From assembly GCA_026982175.1 (NCBI GenBank), contig JALSHP010000007.1, forward strand, positions 1 to 7,025: DNA of 7,025 nt, in the 5' to 3' direction. Position 1 is the stretch's first letter. Every line of letters begins with the position of its first letter. Below, in pieces: positions 1 to 5,565 of the stretch. Below the pieces are notes generated by a model that was not told the DNA's origin, did not search any database, and saw nothing but the letters and a program-made list of their open reading frames with translations. Both the position numbers and the translations under genes were made by a program. This stretch comes from Campylobacteraceae bacterium. Its GTDB lineage: Bacteria; Campylobacterota; Campylobacteria; Campylobacterales; Sulfurovaceae.

Positions 1-219
1 TGATTCCCATACTTTCATTTTGGTAAATGGTTCACCATCAAATGAAAAAGTAATATCTTCAATATAATGAGCTAGTTTAATTTTCCCTGTCTCTTTATCT
101 TTTGCCATACCTGTATCCATTGGATGTTCTACCATAAAACTTACTTTTACAATATCACCCACTGCATATTTCTTTGGTTTAATCTTTACCATTGCTCTTC
201 TTTTTTTTGTCTCTGCCAT
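1..219 (-). CDS. soxZ: SoxZ, sulfur-carrier partner subunit (3' end cut by window edge)
   Basis: Reading the minus strand from ATG at 217-219 gives 73 codons that run off the left edge, so the C-terminal part is missing. The N-terminus MAETKKRRAMVKIKPKKY leads into the family signature HPMDTG (about residues 33-38), then a KDKETGK turn and the segment FDGEPF. These match SoxZ, which pairs with SoxY to form the periplasmic SoxYZ carrier. The carrier holds sulfur intermediates on the SoxY cysteine while SoxAX, SoxB and others act on them. SoxZ has no export signal, as expected: it is known to travel out with Tat-exported SoxY. An AAGGAT ribosome site lies 5 bases upstream of the start (225-230). 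soxY lies upstream, separated by 105 bases that hold an inverted-repeat element. From known cluster layouts, soxA and soxB probably follow beyond the left edge (inference). Confidence 0.93.
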   Translation of the reverse strand, partial: MAETKKRRAMVKIKPKKYAVGDIVKVSFMVEHPMDTGMAKDKETGKIKLAHYIEDITFSFDGEPFTKMKVWES

Positions 220-251
220 CTTTTATCCTTTAATATTTATATGTTTGTATA

Positions 252-321
252 TTTGTAAGATGCAATTTATTGCACCAAGAAAATTATTTGAAAGATGGTG
301 CAATAAATTGCACCCTACAAA
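252..321. repeat. Inverted REP-like pair (REPIN/BIME-like) between soxY and soxZ
   Basis: Two 25-base arms (252-276 and 297-321) are inverted copies with two mismatches, separated by a 20-base spacer. The inner 16 bases of each arm match perfectly. In a minus-strand transcript both mismatches become G-U pairs, so the sox mRNA could form an uninterrupted 25-bp stem. Each arm is also a palindrome by itself: TGCAAT-TT-ATTGCA in one and GGTGCAAT-AA-ATTGCACC (297-314) in the other. The palindromes are preceded on their outer side by GTAG (minus strand) or GTAA (plus strand). A GTAG or GGAG tetranucleotide followed by a short palindrome is the known layout of REP units mobilised by REP-associated tyrosine transposases. 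No transposase is in the window. No U-run follows the hairpin, so it is not a typical intrinsic terminator. It may affect mRNA stability or the soxY:soxZ ratio. Confidence 0.72.
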
Positions 322-324
322 AAA

Positions 325-864
325 TCAACCACAACCACCAATAGTTACTTTAACACTTTTTCCTGCTTTCATAAATGTACCATCACTTAAGGCAATAATA
401 GCAACAACCTCTTGACTCTCTGAAAGTTTAACATTTGAAGCAAATTTAGCTTCTGCATTTTTTGTGGTCAACATAATGTCTGCACATCGTGCATTAGAGT
501 TCTTAGTATTTAAAATATGAATAGATTTTACATAATCTTTTTCTGTCATTGGACTCTCAACTGCTACTTTTACAGGTACTACTGCCCCGTTCTCTGCAAT
601 TTCAGGAGCAGTCAATTTCACTTTATCTGACTCTTTAGCCTCTTTATCTCCAACAATGGCTTTCACCGCATCTTCAAACGATAAATCATTAGGACCTTTT
701 ACTGTCTCTTTACTCTTAGAATCACTTTTTTTAACTTCTGTCTTGTTAACATCTGTTTTAAGTTCTTCTTTCGCCGTAACTTCTTCTGCAAAAATTACAC
801 TTGGTACCGTTGCAACTGTTGCCGATACCGCCATTATATTTTTAATAAAATTTCTTCTTTCCAT
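325..864 (-). CDS. soxY: SoxY, covalent sulfur-carrier protein of the Sox pathway
   Basis: This 179-residue protein begins with a Tat signal: ERRNFIK at residues 2-8 holds the twin arginines, followed by a hydrophobic stretch and a likely cleavage site after IFA (about residue 26). The mature protein ends in VTIGGCG, the swinging arm whose cysteine (C178) carries thiosulfate-derived sulfur during oxidation by SoxAX, SoxB and the later Sox enzymes. The conserved core covers about residues 60-179 and includes VAIIALSDGTF. A lysine/glutamate/serine-rich linker at about residues 27-57 is unusual and makes the protein longer than I expect for SoxY. The arm ends GGCG rather than the GGCGG of classical SoxY. 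A second cysteine, C127 (NARCAD), lies in the mature domain. The ATG is supported by AAGGAG close upstream. soxX ends 23 bases upstream, so the two are surely co-transcribed. Confidence 0.95.
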   Translation of the reverse strand: MERRNFIKNIMAVSATVATVPSVIFAEEVTAKEELKTDVNKTEVKKSDSKSKETVKGPNDLSFEDAVKAIVGDKEAKESDKVKLTAPEIAENGAVVPVKVAVESPMTEKDYVKSIHILNTKNSNARCADIMLTTKNAEAKFASNVKLSESQEVVAIIALSDGTFMKAGKSVKVTIGGCG

Positions 865-887
865 TTTTTCTCCTTAGATTTTTAGGG

Positions 888-1463
888 TTATTTTTTAATT
901 GATTTTTTAGTTGATTTTTCTTTTTTTACACTTAATACATATGCCGTTACATCACAAACTTCTTGCTCATCAAAAAGCTTTGTTGTTAAATTAACAGTCA
1001 TCGCTGTTGTGGGGGCATCTACTCTTGGGTCTGCAATCTTTTGATAAACAAATTGAGCATTACGTACTTTTGTATCTACAAAATTTGTTTTATAATTACT
1101 AAGGTCAGGTCCAACAGTTCCACCACCAATAGCATTCTCAATATTATGACAAGCGACACAGTTTCCATAAGGTTTCACTTCACCTTTTTTAGGAACTTTC
1201 ATCCCTTTAGGTAGATTCTCTTTTTTGTCATTTTTTGAATTGAGGTTATGAAACATATATTTTCCTCTAGCAATACTCTCTAAATCATCCAATTTACAAT
1301 CTTTAGGCATTGTAAATTTTGTAGCACTAGGGATTAAATCATCTTGAACTATTTTACTAGCATCAGGCATTTCATAAGCTTTTTTTATATCACTAGCATA
1401 AACAGCTGAAACAGCCACAAGTGCAAATGAGAGAAAAGCAAATGGTCTAATACTTTTATTCAT
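888..1463 (-). CDS. soxX: SoxX, monohaem cytochrome c subunit of SoxAX
   Basis: SoxX is the c-type cytochrome partner of SoxA. Together they oxidatively join thiosulfate (or sulfide) to the SoxY cysteine in the periplasm and pass electrons to soluble cytochromes. This 191-residue protein has a Sec signal (hydrophobic FAFLSFALVAVSAVYA, likely cut after residue 23). It has one haem site, CVACH, at residues 102-106. Downstream are GGGTVGPDL and a likely methionine ligand in TTAMTVNLT (M155). Two further cysteines, C56 and C170, could form a disulfide (inference). A lysine-rich insert (about 75-98) precedes the haem site and a lysine-rich tail closes the protein. Identity as SoxX rests on the single CxxCH, the neighbouring soxY and soxZ, and the spacing of the methionine. 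The ATG at 1463 has AAGGAG at 1469-1474. It is the first gene of the sox operon seen here. Confidence 0.9.
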   Translation of the reverse strand: MNKSIRPFAFLSFALVAVSAVYASDIKKAYEMPDASKIVQDDLIPSATKFTMPKDCKLDDLESIARGKYMFHNLNSKNDKKENLPKGMKVPKKGEVKPYGNCVACHNIENAIGGGTVGPDLSNYKTNFVDTKVRNAQFVYQKIADPRVDAPTTAMTVNLTTKLFDEQEVCDVTAYVLSVKKEKSTKKSIKK

Positions 1464-1493
1464 CTAAACTCCTTACATCTTTTTTCGAGGTCA

Positions 1494-1529
1494 ATGATAA
1501 CAAACAAGTGTAAAAAAAGTGTAAAAATG
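1494..1529 (-). promoter_or_regulatory. Candidate sox promoter with two 11-bp direct repeats (OmpR-type operator)
   Basis: Upstream of soxX the plus strand shows GTGTAAAAAAA (1508-1518) immediately followed by GTGTAAAAATG (1519-1529), two tandem units 11 bp apart. On the minus strand they read as TTTACAC-type units, ending 8 bases before TATCAT (1494-1499), a five-of-six match to a sigma-70 minus-10 box. The repeats cover the place where a minus-35 box would lie, and no good minus-35 is seen. OmpR/PhoB-family regulators bind direct repeats with 11-bp spacing at this position when they activate. Such a regulator is encoded at 2772-3431. The predicted transcript would start about 20-25 bases before the soxX ATG. 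The repeats are direct observation; the promoter and the bound protein are inference. Confidence 0.5.
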
Positions 1530-1553
1530 TTCTATAAAATGATAAATTTGATG

Positions 1554-1592
1554 AAAAAAAATTATATATTTATATTTTTATATATAATTTTT
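1554..1592 (-). terminator. AT-only hairpin with T-run after the histidine kinase gene
   Basis: Arms at 1557-1569 and 1580-1592 form a perfect 13-bp inverted repeat with a 10-base loop. In the minus-strand direction the second arm runs into a stretch of eight T residues (1561-1554), the arrangement of an intrinsic terminator. The stem has no G-C pair, so it would be weak, and some read-through from the signalling operon into sox is possible. It lies 27 bases after the kinase stop and about 90 bases before the soxX start. The rest of the 1464-1618 gap holds the candidate sox promoter and A/T-rich sequence with no gene. Confidence 0.42.
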
Positions 1593-1618
1593 AATTATTA
1601 ATATAGTTTTGATAAATC

Positions 1619-2782
1619 TTATTGTTCTTTTTGTTTTGGGAAAATATAAGTAAATGTTGTTCCTTGATTAACAACACTATGAACCTTAATCTCAATTCCC
1701 TCTTCATCAATAATGTCTTTAACAATATTAAGCCCAATTCCAAAACCACCTTTAGTTTGATTTTCTCGATAATATCTCGAAAATATTTTTTTGACATCAT
1801 CAATACCTATGCCATAATCTTCAACTGAGAAAATCATCTCTGCATTCTCTATATAGAGCTTCACTTTGACAACACTTTCATCATGGCTATATTTAATTGC
1901 ATTGGAGATAGTATTATCAACAATACGTTGCAGTTTTGTTCGAGAAAACTCATAATAGATATTGGGTTCAATCTCAACTTCAATCACAATGCCTTTAAGA
2001 TTGGAAATTCCTTTAAAATAGTCCACTCTATTGTTAATAAACTCTGAACAATCAATACTATTAATATTATGTTCTACCCGTCCCTTTTTAATTAAGTAAT
2101 CCATGTCATCATAGATTGTCGCTAAGGTTCTAGAAGCTGATTTCATCCGTTGTAGATATTTATTATCTCCATATTTATTAGCAAATAAATCGGCATTAAT
2201 ATTAATAATACTTAAAGGCGTATTTATCTCATGCATTGAATCTTTAATAAAATTATCAAGTTTACTATTTATCTCTTCAAATGGTCGTGAAAAGTTTTTA
2301 AAGAGATGAAGGGATAAAAGAAATAAAATCACTAAAATGGATAACATCGCCACGAGTGCTAAGGCATAAATATCATTGGCTCTATGAAATGTGGACACCA
2401 AAAGATATTTTGCACCAAAATAGTAGCCCTCAGGAAGCGGATAAATTATGTAATAATGTTTATCTTTTTCATGAAATCCTGTAGAAAAAATTGTTGGCTC
2501 AAAAGTTAAGGTCGAAAAAATAGTTTTATAATTTTTAGAGTAAAGTGCTGTATCAAACTCTTGATAACGTGGGAAAGTATATGTTTTGTCCTCATTATTA
2601 TATTTATCCATAGAGACCATAACCCTGTGAATTTGTGTCTCCAACGAAAACTCTACTTTGGCTTTATCAATCTGCAATAATACCGTTAAAAGAAATAAAA
2701 GAGGAACAAAAAGAATAACTGCTAAAATAAGCGTATAACGTATGGCATATTTACGAGCAAAAGCAGTAGAATCAAAGGTCAA
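1619..2782 (-). CDS. Membrane sensor histidine kinase
   Basis: This 387-residue kinase has transmembrane segments at about residues 15-37 and 138-161, flanking a periplasmic loop of about 100 residues. The dimerisation box with the phosphorylated histidine is SMHEINTPL (H184). The ATP-binding domain shows the N box (IVDNTISNAIKYSH, N290/N294), G1 (EDYGIGI, about 321-327), F box (IFSRYYRE) and G2 (GGFGIGLNIV). All motifs needed for autophosphorylation appear intact. Only about 20 residues separate TM2 from the H box, too short for a normal HAMP domain. The start is TTG at 2780-2782, overlapping the regulator gene by 11 bases, with TAGGG 7 bases before it. No ATG lies early enough to keep TM1, so TTG is preferred and coupling to the regulator is likely. 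The signal sensed cannot be read from the sequence. The position next to sox suggests a sulfur compound or electron-acceptor cue (inference). Confidence 0.93.
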   Translation of the reverse strand: MTFDSTAFARKYAIRYTLILAVILFVPLLFLLTVLLQIDKAKVEFSLETQIHRVMVSMDKYNNEDKTYTFPRYQEFDTALYSKNYKTIFSTLTFEPTIFSTGFHEKDKHYYIIYPLPEGYYFGAKYLLVSTFHRANDIYALALVAMLSILVILFLLSLHLFKNFSRPFEEINSKLDNFIKDSMHEINTPLSIININADLFANKYGDNKYLQRMKSASRTLATIYDDMDYLIKKGRVEHNINSIDCSEFINNRVDYFKGISNLKGIVIEVEIEPNIYYEFSRTKLQRIVDNTISNAIKYSHDESVVKVKLYIENAEMIFSVEDYGIGIDDVKKIFSRYYRENQTKGGFGIGLNIVKDIIDEEGIEIKVHSVVNQGTTFTYIFPKQKEQ

Positions 2783-3431
2783 TGCTATACCCTACCCCAC
2801 GTGCATTTTTAATGAAATTATTTTCAAGTTTTTTCCGTAAACTTCCTACTTGCACCCGAATATTCGTAGGGTCAATCCACTCACCCCAAACCTCTTCCCA
2901 AAACATCTCATAAGTAACAACTGACCCTCTATTTTTAATGAGTAGTTCCAAAATTTTTGTCTCTGTCTTCCCTAAGGTAATGACCTCGGAGTTTAAAGAG
3001 AGTTGCATTTTTTTGGTGTCATAGACATAGCCAAAAGTCAACTCTATAATATTTTCTAAAGAGGCAAAACAGTGTGTTTTAATAACATGTTCAACCCTTA
3101 GTTTTAACTCTGTTAAATCAAATGGTTTTCGGATATAGTCACAACAACCAGAATCATATCCATGCGTTAAATCTTCAATATTATTTAAAGAGGTAATGAA
3201 AATTGCAGGAACTTTAATCTCTAAAGTGCGTAACTTTTCTAAAAGTTCAAACCCATTCATCTTACCATTGACATGAACATCTAAAAGAAGTAAATCATAA
3301 CACACTTCATAAATACTATTGAGTGCCTCTTCTGAATTGTTAGTCAATGTTACTTCATATCCTGAATCCATTAAATATTCAGCAACTGATTCGGCTAAAG
3401 TTTTTTCATCTTCTAAAATTAATATTTTCAC
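2772..3431 (-). CDS. OmpR/PhoB-family response regulator
   Basis: This 219-residue protein has a receiver domain (about 1-115) and a winged-helix DNA-binding domain (about 125-219). Receiver residues are all present: acidic pair E7/D8, phosphoacceptor D51 in LLLLDVHV, T80 in FITS and K102 in RKPF. The C-terminal domain shows LGKTETKILELL, the recognition-helix region DPTNIRVQVGSLRKKLE, and the closing wing RGVGYSIDL typical of the family. It should be phosphorylated by the kinase encoded next to it and bind paired direct repeats. A matching 11-bp repeat is seen in front of soxX. The start is GTG at 3429-3431, overlapping the stop of the Cache gene (GTGA), with GAGGAG about 6 bases upstream. 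A cysteine pair, C96-C97 (SGCCDY), sits near the receiver's output face. It may be incidental. Confidence 0.95.
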   Translation of the reverse strand: MKILILEDEKTLAESVAEYLMDSGYEVTLTNNSEEALNSIYEVCYDLLLLDVHVNGKMNGFELLEKLRTLEIKVPAIFITSLNNIEDLTHGYDSGCCDYIRKPFDLTELKLRVEHVIKTHCFASLENIIELTFGYVYDTKKMQLSLNSEVITLGKTETKILELLIKNRGSVVTYEMFWEEVWGEWIDPTNIRVQVGSLRKKLENNFIKNARGVGYSIDL

Positions 3432-4537
3432 TTTATTACTCCTCTCTTTACTTCTTTATGATTTTTTTCTAAAATAATATCAATTAACTCATCTTTGCTG
3501 TACGCTTGTAGCTTTACTCTTGCTACCTCTTGAAGAATCTGTTTATCATTTTTAAAAAGTTTTGGTAAAAGTTCTACTAACTCCCTATCTTCAAAATTAC
3601 GATAAGAACCAGATGTACTATTCTCTCGATGAATATAATTATAGATATCTTCATCTGAAAAACGTGTAATACGTGAAATATCTTGATAAGACTCTTTATA
3701 GGCTAAAAATATCTCTTTAGGCAAAATAATTAAATATTTACCAATTACTACATCTTCTGAATTGAGCATATCTTTAAGCATAAAGAAGGTCTCATCATGT
3801 TCATAATAACCCAAATGCTCCAACTTTATCCAAGGAAATGATTCAATTTGTTTCTTTAACTTAATATTATAATTTTCATTGGCAATCACATATTTATCTA
3901 GTAGAGGAAAATCTTTCATTAAAGAGTCCTCAATAATATACGCTCTATCCATTAATACAAAAAGTTCAATCCCTTGTTCTCGTAACTTATCAACAAACTC
4001 ATCAATAAACTGAATGACCTCTAAGTAACCTATCGTTTGCTTTCCTGAACTCATGGGAATGGTAGATTTAAAAGTTAATCGACGACCTGTCTCAATACCT
4101 ACTTTAGGTCGTCGATTACTTTTAAGTTTAATTAAATCTGCTCGAAATTGTCCCAAAGATTTAACCGAATTTGTCTTTTTCCAATTTTGAGCAAAAATTT
4201 CCAACTCATCAGTAATCAGTTGTAAACGCAATTTTTTAATGTCTGTATTTTTAACAAATTTATTGGATATTTCATAAAGTAATTCATAAGCTTGATGTTG
4301 ATTTTTTTCTAACATCGTCTTCTTTAAAGCAGCATCTTCAGAGAGTGCTAATGCAAAGGTAAGGAGGGTTTTTTGTTGGTACTCTAACTCTTTTTCAAAG
4401 TTTTTAACCGTATAACGTCTTAACTCTTGTAATTTATCTTTATCGCCCTCTTGGTTAAAAAACCAAATAGAGCTTAAAAGTATTGATAAAATCATAAAAC
4501 TAATAATAAGGTAATATTTAAAAAGAGACTTCATCAT
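3428..4537 (-). CDS. Membrane-anchored Cache-domain sensor protein without output domain
   Basis: This 369-residue protein starts with a single transmembrane helix (about 8-27). A coiled region (about 33-60) follows, then a dCache_3-like extracytoplasmic sensor. The pattern KLRLQLITDELEIFAQNW, then FRADLIKLK, GIETGRRLTFKSTIPM and GYLEVIQ (about 102-176) matches my memory of double-Cache domains common in Campylobacterota. The second Cache lobe runs to about residue 275. After it come about 95 charged residues with no second membrane helix, so most of the protein is probably periplasmic. There is no histidine-kinase, chemoreceptor, GGDEF or HAMP output. It is first in an operon with the regulator (GTGA overlap) and kinase. 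It may bind a small molecule and signal through the kinase's periplasmic loop (inference). The ATG at 4537 has no clear ribosome site; a second ATG follows directly. Confidence 0.8.
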   Translation of the reverse strand: MMKSLFKYYLIISFMILSILLSSIWFFNQEGDKDKLQELRRYTVKNFEKELEYQQKTLLTFALALSEDAALKKTMLEKNQHQAYELLYEISNKFVKNTDIKKLRLQLITDELEIFAQNWKKTNSVKSLGQFRADLIKLKSNRRPKVGIETGRRLTFKSTIPMSSGKQTIGYLEVIQFIDEFVDKLREQGIELFVLMDRAYIIEDSLMKDFPLLDKYVIANENYNIKLKKQIESFPWIKLEHLGYYEHDETFFMLKDMLNSEDVVIGKYLIILPKEIFLAYKESYQDISRITRFSDEDIYNYIHRENSTSGSYRNFEDRELVELLPKLFKNDKQILQEVARVKLQAYSKDELIDIILEKNHKEVKRGVIK

Positions 4538-4598
4538 TTAATTGTAGTCAAACCTGTATTAATAAAGGGTTAATAATTTACGTTTAAAATTGTTAAGA
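4538..4598 (-). promoter_or_regulatory. Candidate promoter region of the Cache-regulator-kinase operon
   Basis: This 61-base gap between the DUF1456 gene and the Cache gene is the only untranslated space before the signalling operon. It contains TTAATAA twice, 11 bp apart (4559-4565 and 4570-4576). It also has an imperfect inverted repeat (4570-4579 with 4587-4596, nine of ten matching, 7-base loop). A TATTAA on the minus strand could serve as a minus-10 box. The composition is so A/T-rich that such matches are weak evidence. Transcription could equally continue from the upstream operon. Confidence 0.25.
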
Positions 4599-5072
4599 CT
4601 AAATCTCTTCCCCATCATAATAAAATTCATCAAGCCCCTCTAAAAAAGCCATTAAGAGTTCACCTGTACAAGCTTTAAAATTTTTACTCCCCTCTTTTCT
4701 AAAGAGTGAGCCTATTTGTCGCTTAGTTAATGTCACTTCGGCTAATGCAAAGAGAATCACTAAATCAGCCTCTTTCAGCTCCATCGCTACGCGAATTTTC
4801 TTTAAAATCAGATTATTGGTTAACTCAACAACTTCATTTTGAGAAGTATCTTTATCTGAAGCACCTCGTTTTAAAAGCACCAAGCCATCCAAAAATACCC
4901 CTAACTCTTCAAAAGTGGCTTCTTCATAAGCTTTATCTTGTCGGCGTTTTAAAATACTTTCTAATCGCTCTTCACGCATTTCAAAATCAGCCAGTTTATA
5001 GGCTTCAATAATCTCTTGATGCGTTAAAGAGAGAGCTTTGGTTATTTTAAATAATATATCATTGATTGGCAT
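4599..5072 (-). CDS. yehS: DUF1456 family protein (YehS-like)
   Basis: This 157-residue protein is two copies of the DUF1456 unit in tandem. The first (about 1-71) starts MPINDILFKITKAL and ends with FLDGLVLLKRG. The second (about 86-155) starts LTNNLILKKIRVAM and ends MAFLEGLDEF. The family hallmarks are the N-[DL]-I-L start of each unit, the LxLxxxxxxxIxxLA pattern, and the FLxGL end followed by KRG in the first. Length and order match E. coli YehS (about 156 residues). The function of this family is not established, and I see no catalytic motif; the fold should be small and helical. It is the last gene of the upstream operon. Its ATG overlaps the preceding stop by one base (TAATG), which implies translational coupling. 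The next gene, the Cache sensor, starts 61 bases on. Confidence 0.85.
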   Translation of the reverse strand: MPINDILFKITKALSLTHQEIIEAYKLADFEMREERLESILKRRQDKAYEEATFEELGVFLDGLVLLKRGASDKDTSQNEVVELTNNLILKKIRVAMELKEADLVILFALAEVTLTKRQIGSLFRKEGSKNFKACTGELLMAFLEGLDEFYYDGEEI

Positions 5073-5539
5073 TAGTTAAAATACTCTTTCATAATTTGAG
5101 GAAAAAGTCTAATCGTATGTTCTGCTTTTTCTATTTTCTCTTCAAAAATCTCTGCTGAATGAGGAAAGTTTTCAGCAATTTCACGATAAATACCAATTTT
5201 GTCTTCCATATGTTCTTCAAGGGCATCTAACACTAATTGCATTCGTTCTTGACTCACGGCAAACTTCATTAAAAGTTCAAACATCCGTTTTCGTGGATGA
5301 ATAGACATCGAATCTCCAGCTGTTCCTGCAATCTCTTTAATGTCCCAACGTGAAAGGTAAATACCTGAAACATGTGGGGCAACCAACTTTGCATAAAGTG
5401 CTTCTGTATAAGAAGGGTAATCTTTTAAATCTACTCCCTCCTCTGTGGGACAAGAGCCATCGGCACAATACTCATCGCGATTATTACTCATGGCATCAAA
5501 CTCTGCCCTTAAACTTTCTAAATCTTCAAAATTTTTCAT
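5072..5539 (-). CDS. Unrecognised 155-residue helical protein
   Basis: I do not recognise this family. From ATG at 5537-5539 it is 155 residues, acidic, with no signal peptide or membrane helix, so it should be cytoplasmic. The N-terminal third holds a cysteine pair in EYCADGSCPTEEG. The middle has GIYLSRWDIKEIAG and then HPRKRMFELLMKFA. The C-terminal half is a long amphipathic helical stretch that includes EKIEKAEHTIRLF. The reading frame stays open upstream to 5614, but the start at 5539 is chosen because GAGGAAA at 5544-5550 is well spaced from it. It begins 26 bases after the preceding gene and ends overlapping the DUF1456 start by one base. Placed after a polyferredoxin gene, it may be an assembly or accessory factor for a redox enzyme. 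That is inference from context only. I do not see the TorD/DmsD chaperone motif. Confidence 0.78.
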   Translation of the reverse strand: MKNFEDLESLRAEFDAMSNNRDEYCADGSCPTEEGVDLKDYPSYTEALYAKLVAPHVSGIYLSRWDIKEIAGTAGDSMSIHPRKRMFELLMKFAVSQERMQLVLDALEEHMEDKIGIYREIAENFPHSAEIFEEKIEKAEHTIRLFPQIMKEYFN

Positions 5540-5565
5540 TTTATTTCCTCTATCTCTTTTTCTTA

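Noticed and set aside
252..321. Intrinsic terminator between soxY and soxZ, or a CRISPR-like repeat
   Set aside because: No T-run follows the stem in the transcribed direction, and there are only two inverted copies, not a direct-repeat array.
656..877. Open frame on the plus strand opposite soxY
   Set aside because: It is antisense to a clear soxY with Tat signal and GGCG arm. Its leucine/serine/threonine-rich translation is what lysine/glutamate-rich codons give when read backwards.
1591..1803. Minus-strand open frame overlapping the kinase 3' end
   Set aside because: It lies in another frame over the conserved ATP-binding domain of the kinase and has no ribosome site or recognisable content.
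3428..4537. Chemoreceptor identity for the Cache protein
   Set aside because: There is no HAMP or methyl-accepting signalling domain and no second membrane helix.
5072..5539. TorD/DmsD-type chaperone assignment
   Set aside because: The context would fit a molybdoenzyme chaperone, but the family motif is not visible and the length is short.
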